Source: Actinomycetospora endophytica
GTDB lineage: Bacteria > Actinomycetota > Actinomycetes > Mycobacteriales > Pseudonocardiaceae
Assembly (NCBI RefSeq): GCF_021026375.1
Contig: NZ_JAJNDB010000001.1
Location: forward strand, 124,001-188,000
Length of the DNA: 64,000 nucleotides
Reading direction: 5' to 3'
This document shows, one piece after another, positions 1 to 7,876 of this stretch (its first letter is position 1; each line of letters opens with the position of its first letter). Under the pieces are notes generated by a model. It saw only the letters and a list, made by a program, of their open reading frames with translations, did not search any database and was not told the DNA's origin. Made by a program: the position numbers and the translations under genes.

Positions 1-725
1 CCGTAGTGCGCGGCCAGCTCGCGCATCGTCGCGAGCGACTCCTCGGGCGAGAGCCCCGAGCGGTCCTGGGCGTCCTCGACGAGGTACGCGTAGAGGGAGT
101 CCTCGCCGGTGGGGCACCAGCCCGCGATGTAGGCCGCGCCGCCGTAGGTGAGGTCGGTGCGCGTGATGCTCGCCGGCCGCGACGTGAAGACCCGCCAGAT
201 GCCCATGCCGACGGGCTCGGGCCGCGCGGCGATCCCGATCGTCGCGCGGACCGTCGAGTTCAGGCCGTCGGCGCCGACGACGAGGTCGTACCGGCTCGTC
301 GAGCCGTCCGAGAAGGTGGCGACGCCGTCGTCGAGGCCGGTGAGCGACGTGGACGTCCGCACCTTCGCCCCGGCCGCGGCGGCCGCGTCGAGCAGGATCC
401 GGGCCATCTCCGAGCGGGGCATGCCGACCGTGGCCGGGAGGTCGGCCCCGCCGGTGCGGGCGTCGGGGATCTCGACGAGGACCGTGCCGTCGGGGGCACG
501 CAGCCCGACGTCGTCGAAGGCGTAGCCGTGGGCCAGGACCTCGTCGAGGACGCCGAGCTCCCGGAACACCCGCAGCGCGTTGCCCTGCAGCGTGATGCCC
601 GAGCCGGCCCCGGCCACGTCGGACTTGGCCTCGACGAGGTCGACGCCGATCCCCCGGCGCGCGAGCAGGATCGCGGTGGCCGCGCCGGAAGCGCCCCCGC
701 CGACGACGAGCGTGGAGTTGATCAT
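1..725 (-). CDS. FAD-dependent aromatic-type monooxygenase (3' end outside window)
   Basis: Partial: about 241 N-terminal residues are visible and the C-terminus runs off the window. The N-terminus has a Rossmann dinucleotide motif (GGGASG, about residues 8-13) after a short beta strand, and a later GADGLNSTVR block, the 'DG' motif typical of class A flavoprotein hydroxylases (salicylate/3-hydroxybenzoate hydroxylase family). It would use NAD(P)H and O2 to hydroxylate a small, probably aromatic, substrate in the cytoplasm. The ATG at 725 lies directly against the stop codon of the upstream fumarylacetoacetate-hydrolase-family gene, so the two are co-transcribed and translationally coupled. 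The pairing suggests ring hydroxylation followed downstream by cleavage of a ring-opened acid. The substrate cannot be read from the sequence. Confidence 0.85.
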   Translation of the reverse strand, partial: MINSTLVVGGGASGAATAILLARRGIGVDLVEAKSDVAGAGSGITLQGNALRVFRELGVLDEVLAHGYAFDDVGLRAPDGTVLVEIPDARTGGADLPATVGMPRSEMARILLDAAAAAGAKVRTSTSLTGLDDGVATFSDGSTSRYDLVVGADGLNSTVRATIGIAARPEPVGMGIWRVFTSRPASITRTDLTYGGAAYIAGWCPTGEDSLYAYLVEDAQDRSGLSPEESLATMRELAAHY

Positions 726-1688
726 CTACGCCACCACCCGCGTGCGCTGCGCGCCGAATCCGACGGTCGAGCTCCGCTGCGCTTCGTCTCCGGGCCCGCT
801 GATCGTCCCCGTCATGACGTCACCCGGTCGCAGCAGCCGGCCCCGGGCCATGCCGTTGCCGGCCGGGCTGCCGGTGAGCACCAGGTCGCCCGGGCGCAGC
901 GGGGTGATCTCCGAGGCCGCGGCGACGAGGGACGCGGTGTCGAAGAGCATGTCCTTGGTGGTCTCGTCCTGCATCACCTCGCCGTCCAGTTCGAGGTGGA
1001 TCCGCAGGTCGGCCGGGTCGACGTCCCGCGCGGGCAGCAGCCACGGGCCGAGCGGGGTGAACCCGGGCCCGTTCTTGCCGCGGAACCAGTCGGTGCCGAT
1101 CTCGGGCATGTCGCGGCGGAACACCTGGTCCCGGGCGGTGAGGTCGTTGGCGATCGTGTAGGCGGCGACGTGGGAGAGCGCGTGCTCGCGGTCCACCCGG
1201 AACGCCTCGCGGCCGATCACCGCGGCGAGTTCGAGCTCCCAGTCGAGCTTGTCGGTCCAGGGCGGGATGGTGACGTCGTCGTAGGGCCCGGTGACCGCCG
1301 ACGGCAGCCCGACGAACAGGTACGGCGTCCCCTCGGCGGCTCGGCGGTCCATCATCGCGGCGATCTCGGCCCGGGCCTGCGCCTCGGTGCGGGCGTCGTC
1401 GGCGGGGCGGTGCGCGACCGCGAGGTCGATGACGTGGGTGCGGTAGTTCGCGCCCGACTGCAGGACCTGGCCCGGCTCGAGCGGGGCGTGCACGCGCAGC
1501 CCGGCGAGCGGCTCACCGTCGGCATCGCCGAGAGCGTCCAGCCGGGGCAGCACGCGGTCCCAGTCGGCGAGCAGGTCCCGGGTCGTCGGGGCCTGGTCGG
1601 TGAGGTCCACGACCCGGTCGGCCGCGGTGACCGCCCCGGGGAACCGTCGATCGTCCCCGGGCCGCGAGAACGTGCCGAGCCTGTTCAT
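726..1688 (-). CDS. Fumarylacetoacetate hydrolase-family protein
   Basis: 320 aa. The C-terminal two thirds match the FAH/HpaG fold: an E-x-E pair in DWELELAAVIG and an Asp in ANDLTARD are in the places of the family's divalent-metal ligands, followed by the conserved GDLVLTGSPAGNG turn. Members hydrolyse or hydrate acyl-pyruvates such as fumarylpyruvate and 2-hydroxyhepta-2,4-dienedioate. The start is ATG 1688, chosen because GGAGGA lies 7 nt upstream; longer in-frame readings upstream run into the LysR promoter. It sits divergently from the LysR gene and directly before the FAD monooxygenase, so it likely belongs to an aromatic-acid catabolic operon controlled by that regulator. Exact substrate unknown. 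Confidence 0.88.
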   Translation of the reverse strand: MNRLGTFSRPGDDRRFPGAVTAADRVVDLTDQAPTTRDLLADWDRVLPRLDALGDADGEPLAGLRVHAPLEPGQVLQSGANYRTHVIDLAVAHRPADDARTEAQARAEIAAMMDRRAAEGTPYLFVGLPSAVTGPYDDVTIPPWTDKLDWELELAAVIGREAFRVDREHALSHVAAYTIANDLTARDQVFRRDMPEIGTDWFRGKNGPGFTPLGPWLLPARDVDPADLRIHLELDGEVMQDETTKDMLFDTASLVAAASEITPLRPGDLVLTGSPAGNGMARGRLLRPGDVMTGTISGPGDEAQRSSTVGFGAQRTRVVA

Positions 1689-1767
1689 GGGAATCCTCCG
1701 CGACGCCGTCGGTGCCACGACGACTGTGCGGCCGGTCACCGGGGGCCCGGAAGAGCGAACCGCTGAT

Positions 1768-1796
1768 GCCGGGCATCGACGCCGTCGATGCCCGGC
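1768..1796. promoter_or_regulatory. Perfect inverted repeat, probable LysR operator
   Basis: Two 14-nt arms (GCCGGGCATCGACG and its exact reverse complement) flank a single C. Within it TCGACGCCGTCGA gives the T-N11-A core (T1776, A1788) expected of LysR-type sites. It lies 38 nt before the LysR start and 80 nt before the divergent FAH-family start, so it can serve both promoters. Confidence 0.75.
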
Positions 1797-1833
1797 GTTG
1801 TCGCGTGCCGCTTCCGCGCGGTATTCCTGCACG

Positions 1834-2841
1834 ATGTCCGCGACGACCGGCGGTGCCTCCGGCCCGCCACCGCCTTCGTCGTCGCCGTCCGCCGCGATCC
1901 GGCTCGTGAACCTCGACCTCAACCTGCTGCTCTCGCTGCGCGCCCTGCTGACCGAGCGCAACGTCACCCGCGCCGCCGCCGCGCTCGGACTCTCCCAGCC
2001 CGCGGTGAGCGCCGCTCTGGCGCGGCTCCGGCGGCACTTCGGCGACGAACTCCTCACCCGGATCGGCAACCACTACGAGCTCACCCCGCTCGCTGTCCGC
2101 CTCGTCGACCGCACCGAGAACGCCGTCGCCGGCGTCGAGCGGGTGTTCTCCGCGGCGCCGGACTTCGACCCCGCCGCGACCACCCGCGAGTTCACGCTGC
2201 TGGTGTCGGACTATGCGACGGCCGTCCTGGGCCCGCCGCTGGCCGCCGCTCTGGCGGAGCGCGCCCCCGAGGCCCGGTTGCGGCTGCGCCCGCACACCCC
2301 CGAGGACGTCAGCGGTGCGGACGAGCGGCTGCGCGGGGTCGACGGCCTGCTGATCCCCCACGGCTTCGTCGACGACCTGCCCTACCTGGATCTCTACGAG
2401 GACCGGTGGGTGCTGCTCGTGGCGCGGGACAACCCGCGGGTGGGAGCGACGGTCACGCTCGACGACCTGGCCACCCTGCCGTGGGTGACGATCTACCACC
2501 GTCCGACGGCGTTCACCGCGGCGGCGCAGCAGCTACGCGCCCACGGCATCGAGCCGCACCCGCAGGTCGTCGTCGAGTCGTTCCTGCCGGTGCCCGAGCT
2601 CGTGGCCGGCACCGACCGCGTCGGCCTGCTCCAGGGCCGCCTCGCCGCCCGGCTGCGCCCGGAGGACGGCGTGCGGGTCGTCCCGTGCCCGTTCGACGCC
2701 GCCCCGCTGGTCGAGGCGATGTGGTGGCACCCGATGTACGACGGGGACCCGGCCCACCGATGGCTGCGCGCGCTGCTGGCCGAGGTCGGCGCCGCGCTGC
2801 CGACCATCGCCGCGGTGGATGGCGGCCCCCAAGCGGAGTGA
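1834..2841 (+). CDS. LysR-family transcriptional regulator
   Basis: 335 aa. The N-terminal winged helix-turn-helix contains LDLNLLLSLRALLTERN and AAAALGLSQPAVSAALARLR, classic for the family. The rest is a periplasmic-binding-like effector domain ending in a WWHPMYDGDPAHRWLR segment typical of NodD/LinR-like members. ATG 1834 is chosen; GTG 1906 (starting at VNLDLNLL) is a credible shorter alternative that would remove a 24-residue Pro/Ser-rich lead. It is transcribed away from the FAH-monooxygenase genes across a shared operator, so I infer that it controls them and itself, and possibly the MFS gene 85 nt downstream. Confidence 0.93.
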   Translation: MSATTGGASGPPPPSSSPSAAIRLVNLDLNLLLSLRALLTERNVTRAAAALGLSQPAVSAALARLRRHFGDELLTRIGNHYELTPLAVRLVDRTENAVAGVERVFSAAPDFDPAATTREFTLLVSDYATAVLGPPLAAALAERAPEARLRLRPHTPEDVSGADERLRGVDGLLIPHGFVDDLPYLDLYEDRWVLLVARDNPRVGATVTLDDLATLPWVTIYHRPTAFTAAAQQLRAHGIEPHPQVVVESFLPVPELVAGTDRVGLLQGRLAARLRPEDGVRVVPCPFDAAPLVEAMWWHPMYDGDPAHRWLRALLAEVGAALPTIAAVDGGPQAE

Positions 2842-2926
2842 TTTCCGATCACGCCGATCCCACCTCGAGACTCCGACCCATCCGTGGTGCCGGTCACGGC
2901 GGCCACCAGGCGGACGGAGAACGGTC

Positions 2927-4165
2927 GTGACGGAGCGGACCCTCACCGGCGAGGTGCACGGAGAGGCGGTGGGGCCCGAACGGCCCGGAACCGTCGGGCA
3001 GGGCGCCGTGCTGCTGGCCGGCAGCTGCCTGCCGATCCTCGGCTCGGTGCTCCTCGCGCCCGTGCTGCCACGCATGATGGCGGCCTTCGCCGGCACGCCC
3101 GGCGTCGAGGTCCTCGTCCCGATCGTCCTCACCGCGCCGGCCCTGATGATCGGTCTGCTCGCGCCGGTCGCCGGACGGATCGTCGACGCCGTCGGGCGCA
3201 AGCGGATCCTCGTGGCCGCGCTCGTCGTCTACTCGCTCGTGGGCACCGCGCCGCTGTGGTTGCACGCCCTGGGCGCCGACTCGCTGCCGCTCGTGGTCGC
3301 CAGCCGCGTGCTCGTCGGGATCACCGAGGCCGCGATCATGACGGCCTGCACGACGCTCATCGCCGACCTGTGGTCCGGACCGCGACGCGACCGGTGGTTC
3401 GCGCGCCAGACGATCACGACGACGCTCGCCGCGACGGTGTTCTTCGGGCTCGGTGGCGCGCTCGGCGCCGTGAGCTGGCGCGCGCCGTTCTGGATGTACC
3501 TCGCCGGCCTGGTCGTCGCGGTGCTCGTGGCCGTGCTCGTGCCCGCCACCGGTCGAGTCGCGGCCGCCGCCCGACCGGCTCTGCCGCCGATCCCGTGGCG
3601 CCTGATCCTCGTGCCGTGCCTGGTCACGCTCTTCGGCGGCATCGTCTTCTACACCCCGATCGCAGGGCTCTCCCTCGTCCTCGCGGGCCTCGGCATCAGC
3701 TCCACGGCGACCATCGGCCTCATCAGTGCGATCGCCTCCCTGGCGACGGCGGCCGGGGCGTTCGCCTTCGGTCGGACGGCCGCTCGGGGCCCGCGGATCG
3801 CGGTGCTGCTGCCGCTCGCCCTCGGGCTGGCGGGCGTGGGCCTCGTCGTCGTCGGGCTGGCGTCGGGACCGGTGGTCCTGACCGTGGGCGCCGTGATCGC
3901 GAGCGCGGGCACCGGACTGCTGCTGCCGACGCTGCTGACCTGGGCGCTGAGTCGGCTCGGGTTCGCCGAACGCGGCCGTGGCACCGGGCTCTGGACCGCG
4001 GCGATGTTCATCGGCCAGTTCTTCTGCCCGCTCCTGTTGTTCGCCGTGTCGGTCCCGCTCGGTGGGCTCTCCGCCGCCGTCGCCCTGCTCGGGGCGGTCA
4101 CCCTGCTCGGGGCGGCCGGGGCACCCGTCCTGGTCCGGCGCTGGGCATCCCGCCTGGCGGCCTGA
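2927..4165 (+). CDS. MFS transporter
   Basis: 412 aa with about 12 hydrophobic segments. The loop after TM2 reads RIVDAVGRKR, a match to the MFS signature G-x-x-x-D-x-x-G-R-[RK], and GLGGALGAVSWRAPFWMYLAG resembles the TM5 region of drug:H+ antiporters. The GTG at 2927 is preceded by a GGAG at suitable spacing; the upstream in-frame ATG at 2819 lies inside the LysR gene. Being next to an aromatic catabolic operon and its regulator, it may move the pathway substrate or export a toxic intermediate. Direction and substrate are not determinable here. Confidence 0.88.
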   Translation: MTERTLTGEVHGEAVGPERPGTVGQGAVLLAGSCLPILGSVLLAPVLPRMMAAFAGTPGVEVLVPIVLTAPALMIGLLAPVAGRIVDAVGRKRILVAALVVYSLVGTAPLWLHALGADSLPLVVASRVLVGITEAAIMTACTTLIADLWSGPRRDRWFARQTITTTLAATVFFGLGGALGAVSWRAPFWMYLAGLVVAVLVAVLVPATGRVAAAARPALPPIPWRLILVPCLVTLFGGIVFYTPIAGLSLVLAGLGISSTATIGLISAIASLATAAGAFAFGRTAARGPRIAVLLPLALGLAGVGLVVVGLASGPVVLTVGAVIASAGTGLLLPTLLTWALSRLGFAERGRGTGLWTAAMFIGQFFCPLLLFAVSVPLGGLSAAVALLGAVTLLGAAGAPVLVRRWASRLAA

Positions 4166-4186
4166 GCCGGGCGAGATGCGGCGGGA

Positions 4187-4384
4187 CTGGGACGACACAT
4201 CCCGGCGCTCGTCCGGCACGTGCTGGCCGATCTACCCGCGCCGGAGTCCGCCACCCGATTCGCCACCGCGGCATGGGATGTGCTGATGGCGTGGCACTGG
4301 CCCGGAAACCTCGCGGAGCTTCACACGACCGTCGTTGCCGTGGCCCGCCGGGCTCGGGGCGGGATCGTCGACGCCGACGACCCG
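4187..4384 (+). pseudogene. Remnant of a Fis/sigma-54-type activator
   Basis: A 66-codon stretch without a start encodes HIPALVRHVLADL followed by LMAWHWPGNLAEL and RGGIVDADDP. These are the end of the AAA+ domain and the linker to the Fis helix of sigma-54-interaction-domain regulators (the WPGN-x-x-EL motif is diagnostic). The ATPase core (GAFTGA) and the DNA-binding helix are both missing, so this is a scar of a deleted gene. It reads in frame into the next small membrane gene, which would mislead automatic start calls. Confidence 0.7.
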
Positions 4385-4456
4385 CGGCCCGCGGCCCGCG
4401 CAGTTCATCCTTCGCGGGTGGGGACCTACCGGGTACGTCCGACTAGAACGTGGCCC

Positions 4457-4735
4457 GTGTGCCTGCTCATCATTCTGCTGATACTCGGGCCCCGGGCCGT
4501 CATCGTCGTGTGGTGGTTGATCGCGCCACTCCAGTGGAGCGCCACATTCGGGACGCTGCTGTGGCCGATCATCGGCTTCCTGATCCTGCCCTGGACGACC
4601 TTGGTGTACATGCTCGTGGCGCCGGGCGGGGTCGTCGGGCTCGACTACCTGTGGCTCGCCTTGGCCGTGCTCGTCGACGTGAGCAGCCATGCCGGTGGCA
4701 GGGTCTACCAGCGTCGGCGGAGCGCCACGGCGTGA
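4457..4735 (+). CDS. Small conserved actinobacterial membrane protein
   Basis: 92 aa from GTG 4457. It opens directly with a hydrophobic helix (CLLIILLILGPRAVIVVWW), has a second one (FGTLLWPIIGFLILPWTTL) and a third after the APGGVVG turn, ending with SSHAGG and a basic tail. This resembles a widespread small three-helix actinobacterial membrane protein of unknown function. A much longer in-frame reading back to 4220 includes the sigma-54 activator scrap and is unlikely to be translated with it. No convincing ribosome site was seen, which keeps the exact start uncertain. Confidence 0.7.
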   Translation: MCLLIILLILGPRAVIVVWWLIAPLQWSATFGTLLWPIIGFLILPWTTLVYMLVAPGGVVGLDYLWLALAVLVDVSSHAGGRVYQRRRSATA

Positions 4736-4842
4736 CGGTTCAGCTCGCTCCGTCGCATCTTTCATCGTGCAGAGGTGTCGCAGCTCGAAAGACACCTACG
4801 GGCGAGCTCACAGCGCAGTCCGAACCAACCGCGAGGGGCGCA

Positions 4843-5454
4843 TCAGGTCCGACGACGGCCCTCCTCGAAGAACGCGGCCACCGCATCCGCGTCGGGGAGA
4901 TCGTCGGCCCATCGCAGGGCGCCGAACGACACGTTCCAGAACGTCCCATCGCGCGGGCTCCAGGGGCCGACGTACGCGTAGGGGCGCGGATACTGCGCGT
5001 CTCCCGGCGAAAGGCCGTAGTTGACCTCGTCGAGGTCGATCCCGACGTCGAAGTGCTCCGGCCACAGCACCGGCTCGCATCCGGCGGCGAACCGCCGCAG
5101 TCCCTCGTCCCCGCGGGCGAGACAGCTCTCGAGCAGGTCGGCCGCGATCGGGTCGACGGCCAGCGGTTCCTCCGGGGCCACCCCGGAGGCGTCCGGATAT
5201 GTGCCCGGCGCCGCAGCTGTCGCGTCGACGGCGGAGGCCAGCTCGGCGCAGCTGCGCCCCTCCAGACCGATCCGTCCCGAGTCCCACACCAGCTCGACGC
5301 CTTCGACCCGGACCGGTGCGGCGGTCGCGCGGAAGCCACCGGGTACCGCCTGGAGGTGGATCGTCCCGTGGGCGCGCTGCTGGGGGCCGGCGAGGACGAG
5401 CTCGGCGACACCGTGCAGAGCCCGCCGGGTCGACACCAGGACCTTCTCGTCCAT
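4843..5454 (-). CDS. Conserved hypothetical protein
   Basis: 203 aa, soluble, no signal peptide. N-terminal half: VSTRRALHGVAELVLAGPQ and an APVRVEGVELV strand. C-terminal half: LWPEHFDVGIDLDEVNYGLSPGD and YVGPWSPRDGTFWN, Trp/Tyr-rich blocks. I recognise this as an uncharacterised actinobacterial family but cannot assign a function. ATG 5454 is chosen because GGAGG lies 5 nt upstream; an in-frame start at 5499 would lack a ribosome site. It is divergent from the tiny ORF and Rieske-TPP gene over an 86-nt spacer bearing a symmetrical repeat pair. Confidence 0.8.
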   Translation of the reverse strand: MDEKVLVSTRRALHGVAELVLAGPQQRAHGTIHLQAVPGGFRATAAPVRVEGVELVWDSGRIGLEGRSCAELASAVDATAAAPGTYPDASGVAPEEPLAVDPIAADLLESCLARGDEGLRRFAAGCEPVLWPEHFDVGIDLDEVNYGLSPGDAQYPRPYAYVGPWSPRDGTFWNVSFGALRWADDLPDADAVAAFFEEGRRRT

Positions 5455-5472
5455 CTGGACCTCCACATGACC

Positions 5473-5541
5473 TGTAACGCGCGCCCGTCGTAGGAGCACT
5501 GTTCCCTGGACTACGTGTCCGCGCGAACAGGGAGCGTTACA
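5473..5541. promoter_or_regulatory. Symmetrical TGTAACGC/GCGTTACA pair in a divergent promoter
   Basis: TGTAACGC (5473-5480) and its exact reverse complement GCGTTACA (5534-5541) bracket a 53-nt spacer between the divergent starts at 5454 and 5541. A second, weaker pair, CTGTTC/GAACAG, lies inside. The placement fits two half-operators for one regulator of both transcripts. No regulator gene is adjacent. Confidence 0.4.
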
Positions 5542-5651
5542 TGGCCGGCACCATCCTTCCGATCGCCCGCACTCCGAGAGAACTGACCGGCTGGAAACGC
5601 GAGGTGACCGACCTGGTCGGTGTCAGCCACGCCGGGGTGGGTGCGCGATGA
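5541..5651 (+). CDS. 36-aa ORF coupled to the Rieske-TPP gene
   Basis: ATG 5541 follows GGGAG at 6 nt spacing and the frame stays open for 36 codons, ending in a TGA that overlaps the next gene's ATG (ATGA at 5648-5651). The peptide begins MAGTILPIARTPREL and contains GWKREVTDLVGVSHAG; it is mildly charged, without a membrane helix. It could be a real small protein, a coupling leader or the N-terminal scrap of a lost gene. The ribosome site and exact overlap argue that it is at least translated. Confidence 0.5.
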   Translation: MAGTILPIARTPRELTGWKREVTDLVGVSHAGVGAR

Positions 5652-7573
5652 CCGCCACCTGGCACCGGGTCGACGAGGTCCCCGGCGACGGCCGGGTACG
5701 CACCGCGATCGTGGACGGCCGCAGCATCGCGCTCACCCGGTGCGGCGGAAGGGTCGGCGCCCTCGACAACCACTGCCCCCACCAGGGCGGACCGCTGGGC
5801 GAGGGATCCATCGAGAACGGCCTGCTGCGCTGCCCGTGGCACGGCTACGACTACGACCCGACCACCGGCCGGCCACCGGAGGGCTTCTCCGACGCCCCGC
5901 AGGCCTTCGACGTCGAGGAGCGGGACGACGGCGTCTACGTCCGCCTGCCGGACGTGGTGCCGAGGCCCCGCAGCGTGGCGGACGTGCTGGTGGAGACGCT
6001 CGTGGCGTGGGGCGTGGACACGGTCTTCGGGATGGTCGGCCACTCCAACCTGGGATTCGCCGACGCGCTGCGGGCCGCCGAGGAGCGCGCCGAGATCCGG
6101 TACGTGGGGATCCGGCACGAGGGTGCGGCGGCGTTCGCGGCCTCCGCGTACGGGAAGCTCACCGGCCGCCCGGCGGCGTGTTTCGCGATCGCCGGGCCGG
6201 GCTCCACGAACCTGCTCACCGGCCTCTACGACGCCCGTCTCGACGGGGCACCGGTGCTCGCCATCTCCGGGCAGGTGCCGTCGAAGGTGCTCGGACGCGG
6301 CGCGTTCCAGGACGTCGACCTGTCCGCGGTGTTCCGCGACGTCGCTCTGTCCACCGTGACCGTGAACGCGGGGTCCGACCACGCCGAACTGGCCGCGACA
6401 GCGGTCAAGCACGCGCTGGACGGGCGCGGCGTGGCCCACCTCGTGCTGCCCGACGAGGTGCAGAATCTCCCGTGCGACGCCCCCGTCGCCGGACCACTCG
6501 GACGTCGCGCCGACCTCGCGGCCGCACCCTCCGCAGCGACCTCGACGGCGGCCGCGGAGATGCTGCGCGCCGCCCGCCGGCCGGTGATCATCGCCGGCCA
6601 GGGGGCACGCGGCGCCGCCCCGGAGCTTCGCGAGCTCGCCGAACGGCTCGGCGCGCCGGTCCTCACCACCTTCCGGGCCAAGGGACTGGTGCCCGACACA
6701 CACCCCCTGGGCGGCGGCGTTCTCGGTCGCTCCGGCACGCCGGTGGCGTCGTGGTTGATGAACGAGTCCGACCTGCTGATCGTGGTCGGGGCCTCGTTCG
6801 CGAACCACACCGGCATCGCCCCCTACAAGCCGATCGTGCAGATCGACGACGCGGCGAGCGCCATCGGACGCTTCGACGCGGTCTCGGTCGGGGTGCTCGG
6901 AGACGCCGCCGTGAGCCTTCGAACCCTCATCGAGTTGCTCGGGTCCACCTCGGCGGCCGTCGACCAGCGGGCGGACGTGGCCGCGCGGTGGGCGATCTGG
7001 CGCGCGGAGAAGGCCCGCCGCGCGGCCGACGACCGCGGCCGCGGAGTGTCCAGCGCGGCGGTGTTCGCGGCGCTGTCGGAGCACTGCCCACGCGACGCGA
7101 CGATCGCCGTCGACGTGGGGAACCACGCCTACTCGTTCGGTCGCTACTTCGAGAGTGCCGGGCAGCCGGTGTTGATGTCCGGCTACCTCGGCTCGATCGG
7201 GTTCGGCTACCCGGCCGCGATGGGCGCGTGGGCCGCGGCACCCGACCGACCCGTCGTGGCCGTCACCGGCGACGGTGGCTTCGGTCAATATCTCGCCGAG
7301 CTGACCACCGCGGTGAAGTACGGGATCCCGATCAAACACGTCCTGCTCGACAACGGCGCACTGGGCAAGATCAGCAAAGAGCAGCTCGCCGGCGAGTACG
7401 CGGTGTGGCAGACATCGCTGGTCAACCCCGACTTCGCCGACTACGCACAGCTCTGCGGCGCGACGGGCATTCCGGTCCGTCATGCCGACGACCTCGACCG
7501 GGCCGTGGCGGCGCTGTTCGCGGCGGATGGTCCCGCGCTGCTGCACGTCCACGCGGACGCCGAGCTGGTGTGA
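5648..7573 (+). CDS. Rieske [2Fe-2S] domain fused to a TPP-dependent oxidase/decarboxylase
   Basis: 641 aa. Residues 1-105 form a Rieske ferredoxin domain with ligands C43-x-H45 (CPHQG) and C62-x-x-H65 (CPWHG). After a short linker comes a full three-domain thiamine-diphosphate enzyme of the pyruvate oxidase/acetolactate synthase type: RHEGAAAFAASAYGKLTGRP with the cofactor-activating Glu, a central domain, and the TPP/Mg motif GDGGFGQYLAELTTAVKYG ending in N (LLDNGALGK). Family knowledge: such enzymes act on 2-oxo acids, and the fused Rieske domain suggests that electrons from the TPP adduct pass to an iron-sulfur centre instead of, or besides, flavin. The substrate is not known. It is translationally coupled to the 36-aa ORF. 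Confidence 0.9.
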   Translation: MTATWHRVDEVPGDGRVRTAIVDGRSIALTRCGGRVGALDNHCPHQGGPLGEGSIENGLLRCPWHGYDYDPTTGRPPEGFSDAPQAFDVEERDDGVYVRLPDVVPRPRSVADVLVETLVAWGVDTVFGMVGHSNLGFADALRAAEERAEIRYVGIRHEGAAAFAASAYGKLTGRPAACFAIAGPGSTNLLTGLYDARLDGAPVLAISGQVPSKVLGRGAFQDVDLSAVFRDVALSTVTVNAGSDHAELAATAVKHALDGRGVAHLVLPDEVQNLPCDAPVAGPLGRRADLAAAPSAATSTAAAEMLRAARRPVIIAGQGARGAAPELRELAERLGAPVLTTFRAKGLVPDTHPLGGGVLGRSGTPVASWLMNESDLLIVVGASFANHTGIAPYKPIVQIDDAASAIGRFDAVSVGVLGDAAVSLRTLIELLGSTSAAVDQRADVAARWAIWRAEKARRAADDRGRGVSSAAVFAALSEHCPRDATIAVDVGNHAYSFGRYFESAGQPVLMSGYLGSIGFGYPAAMGAWAAAPDRPVVAVTGDGGFGQYLAELTTAVKYGIPIKHVLLDNGALGKISKEQLAGEYAVWQTSLVNPDFADYAQLCGATGIPVRHADDLDRAVAALFAADGPALLHVHADAELV

Positions 7574-7876
7574 CGAGTACTGACTCTCGCAGCGCGCCGG
7601 CCGAGGACCCCGCGCTGCTCGCCAGGCTCCGGGCCGGCCCGCCTTCACCGCGATCGTGGGGGCGTGGAGCGGCATGGCGTTCCATGGCAGCCCGAAGAAC
7701 GCATCTGTTAATCCGAACGCACCACTTCGCTCCGACCGGACACCGCGTCCGTGCGAGCCGATCCAGCCGTTCCCCGGATCGTCCGAGCCGTTGGGCGGAC
7801 GTCGTCCGAGGTGGGGCCACGGAACCGTCTCCACCGGGCAGTATCGACGCCGAGGCGGAGAGCGGGGTGCCGAGAG
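7574..7876. other. Intergenic, no supported gene
   Basis: A reading frame starts at GTG 7571, overlapping the stop of the Rieske-TPP gene, and looks protein-like for about 23 codons (ending LLARLRAG) before becoming low-quality. It may be the stub of a deleted downstream gene. Nothing else is supported. Confidence 0.4.
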
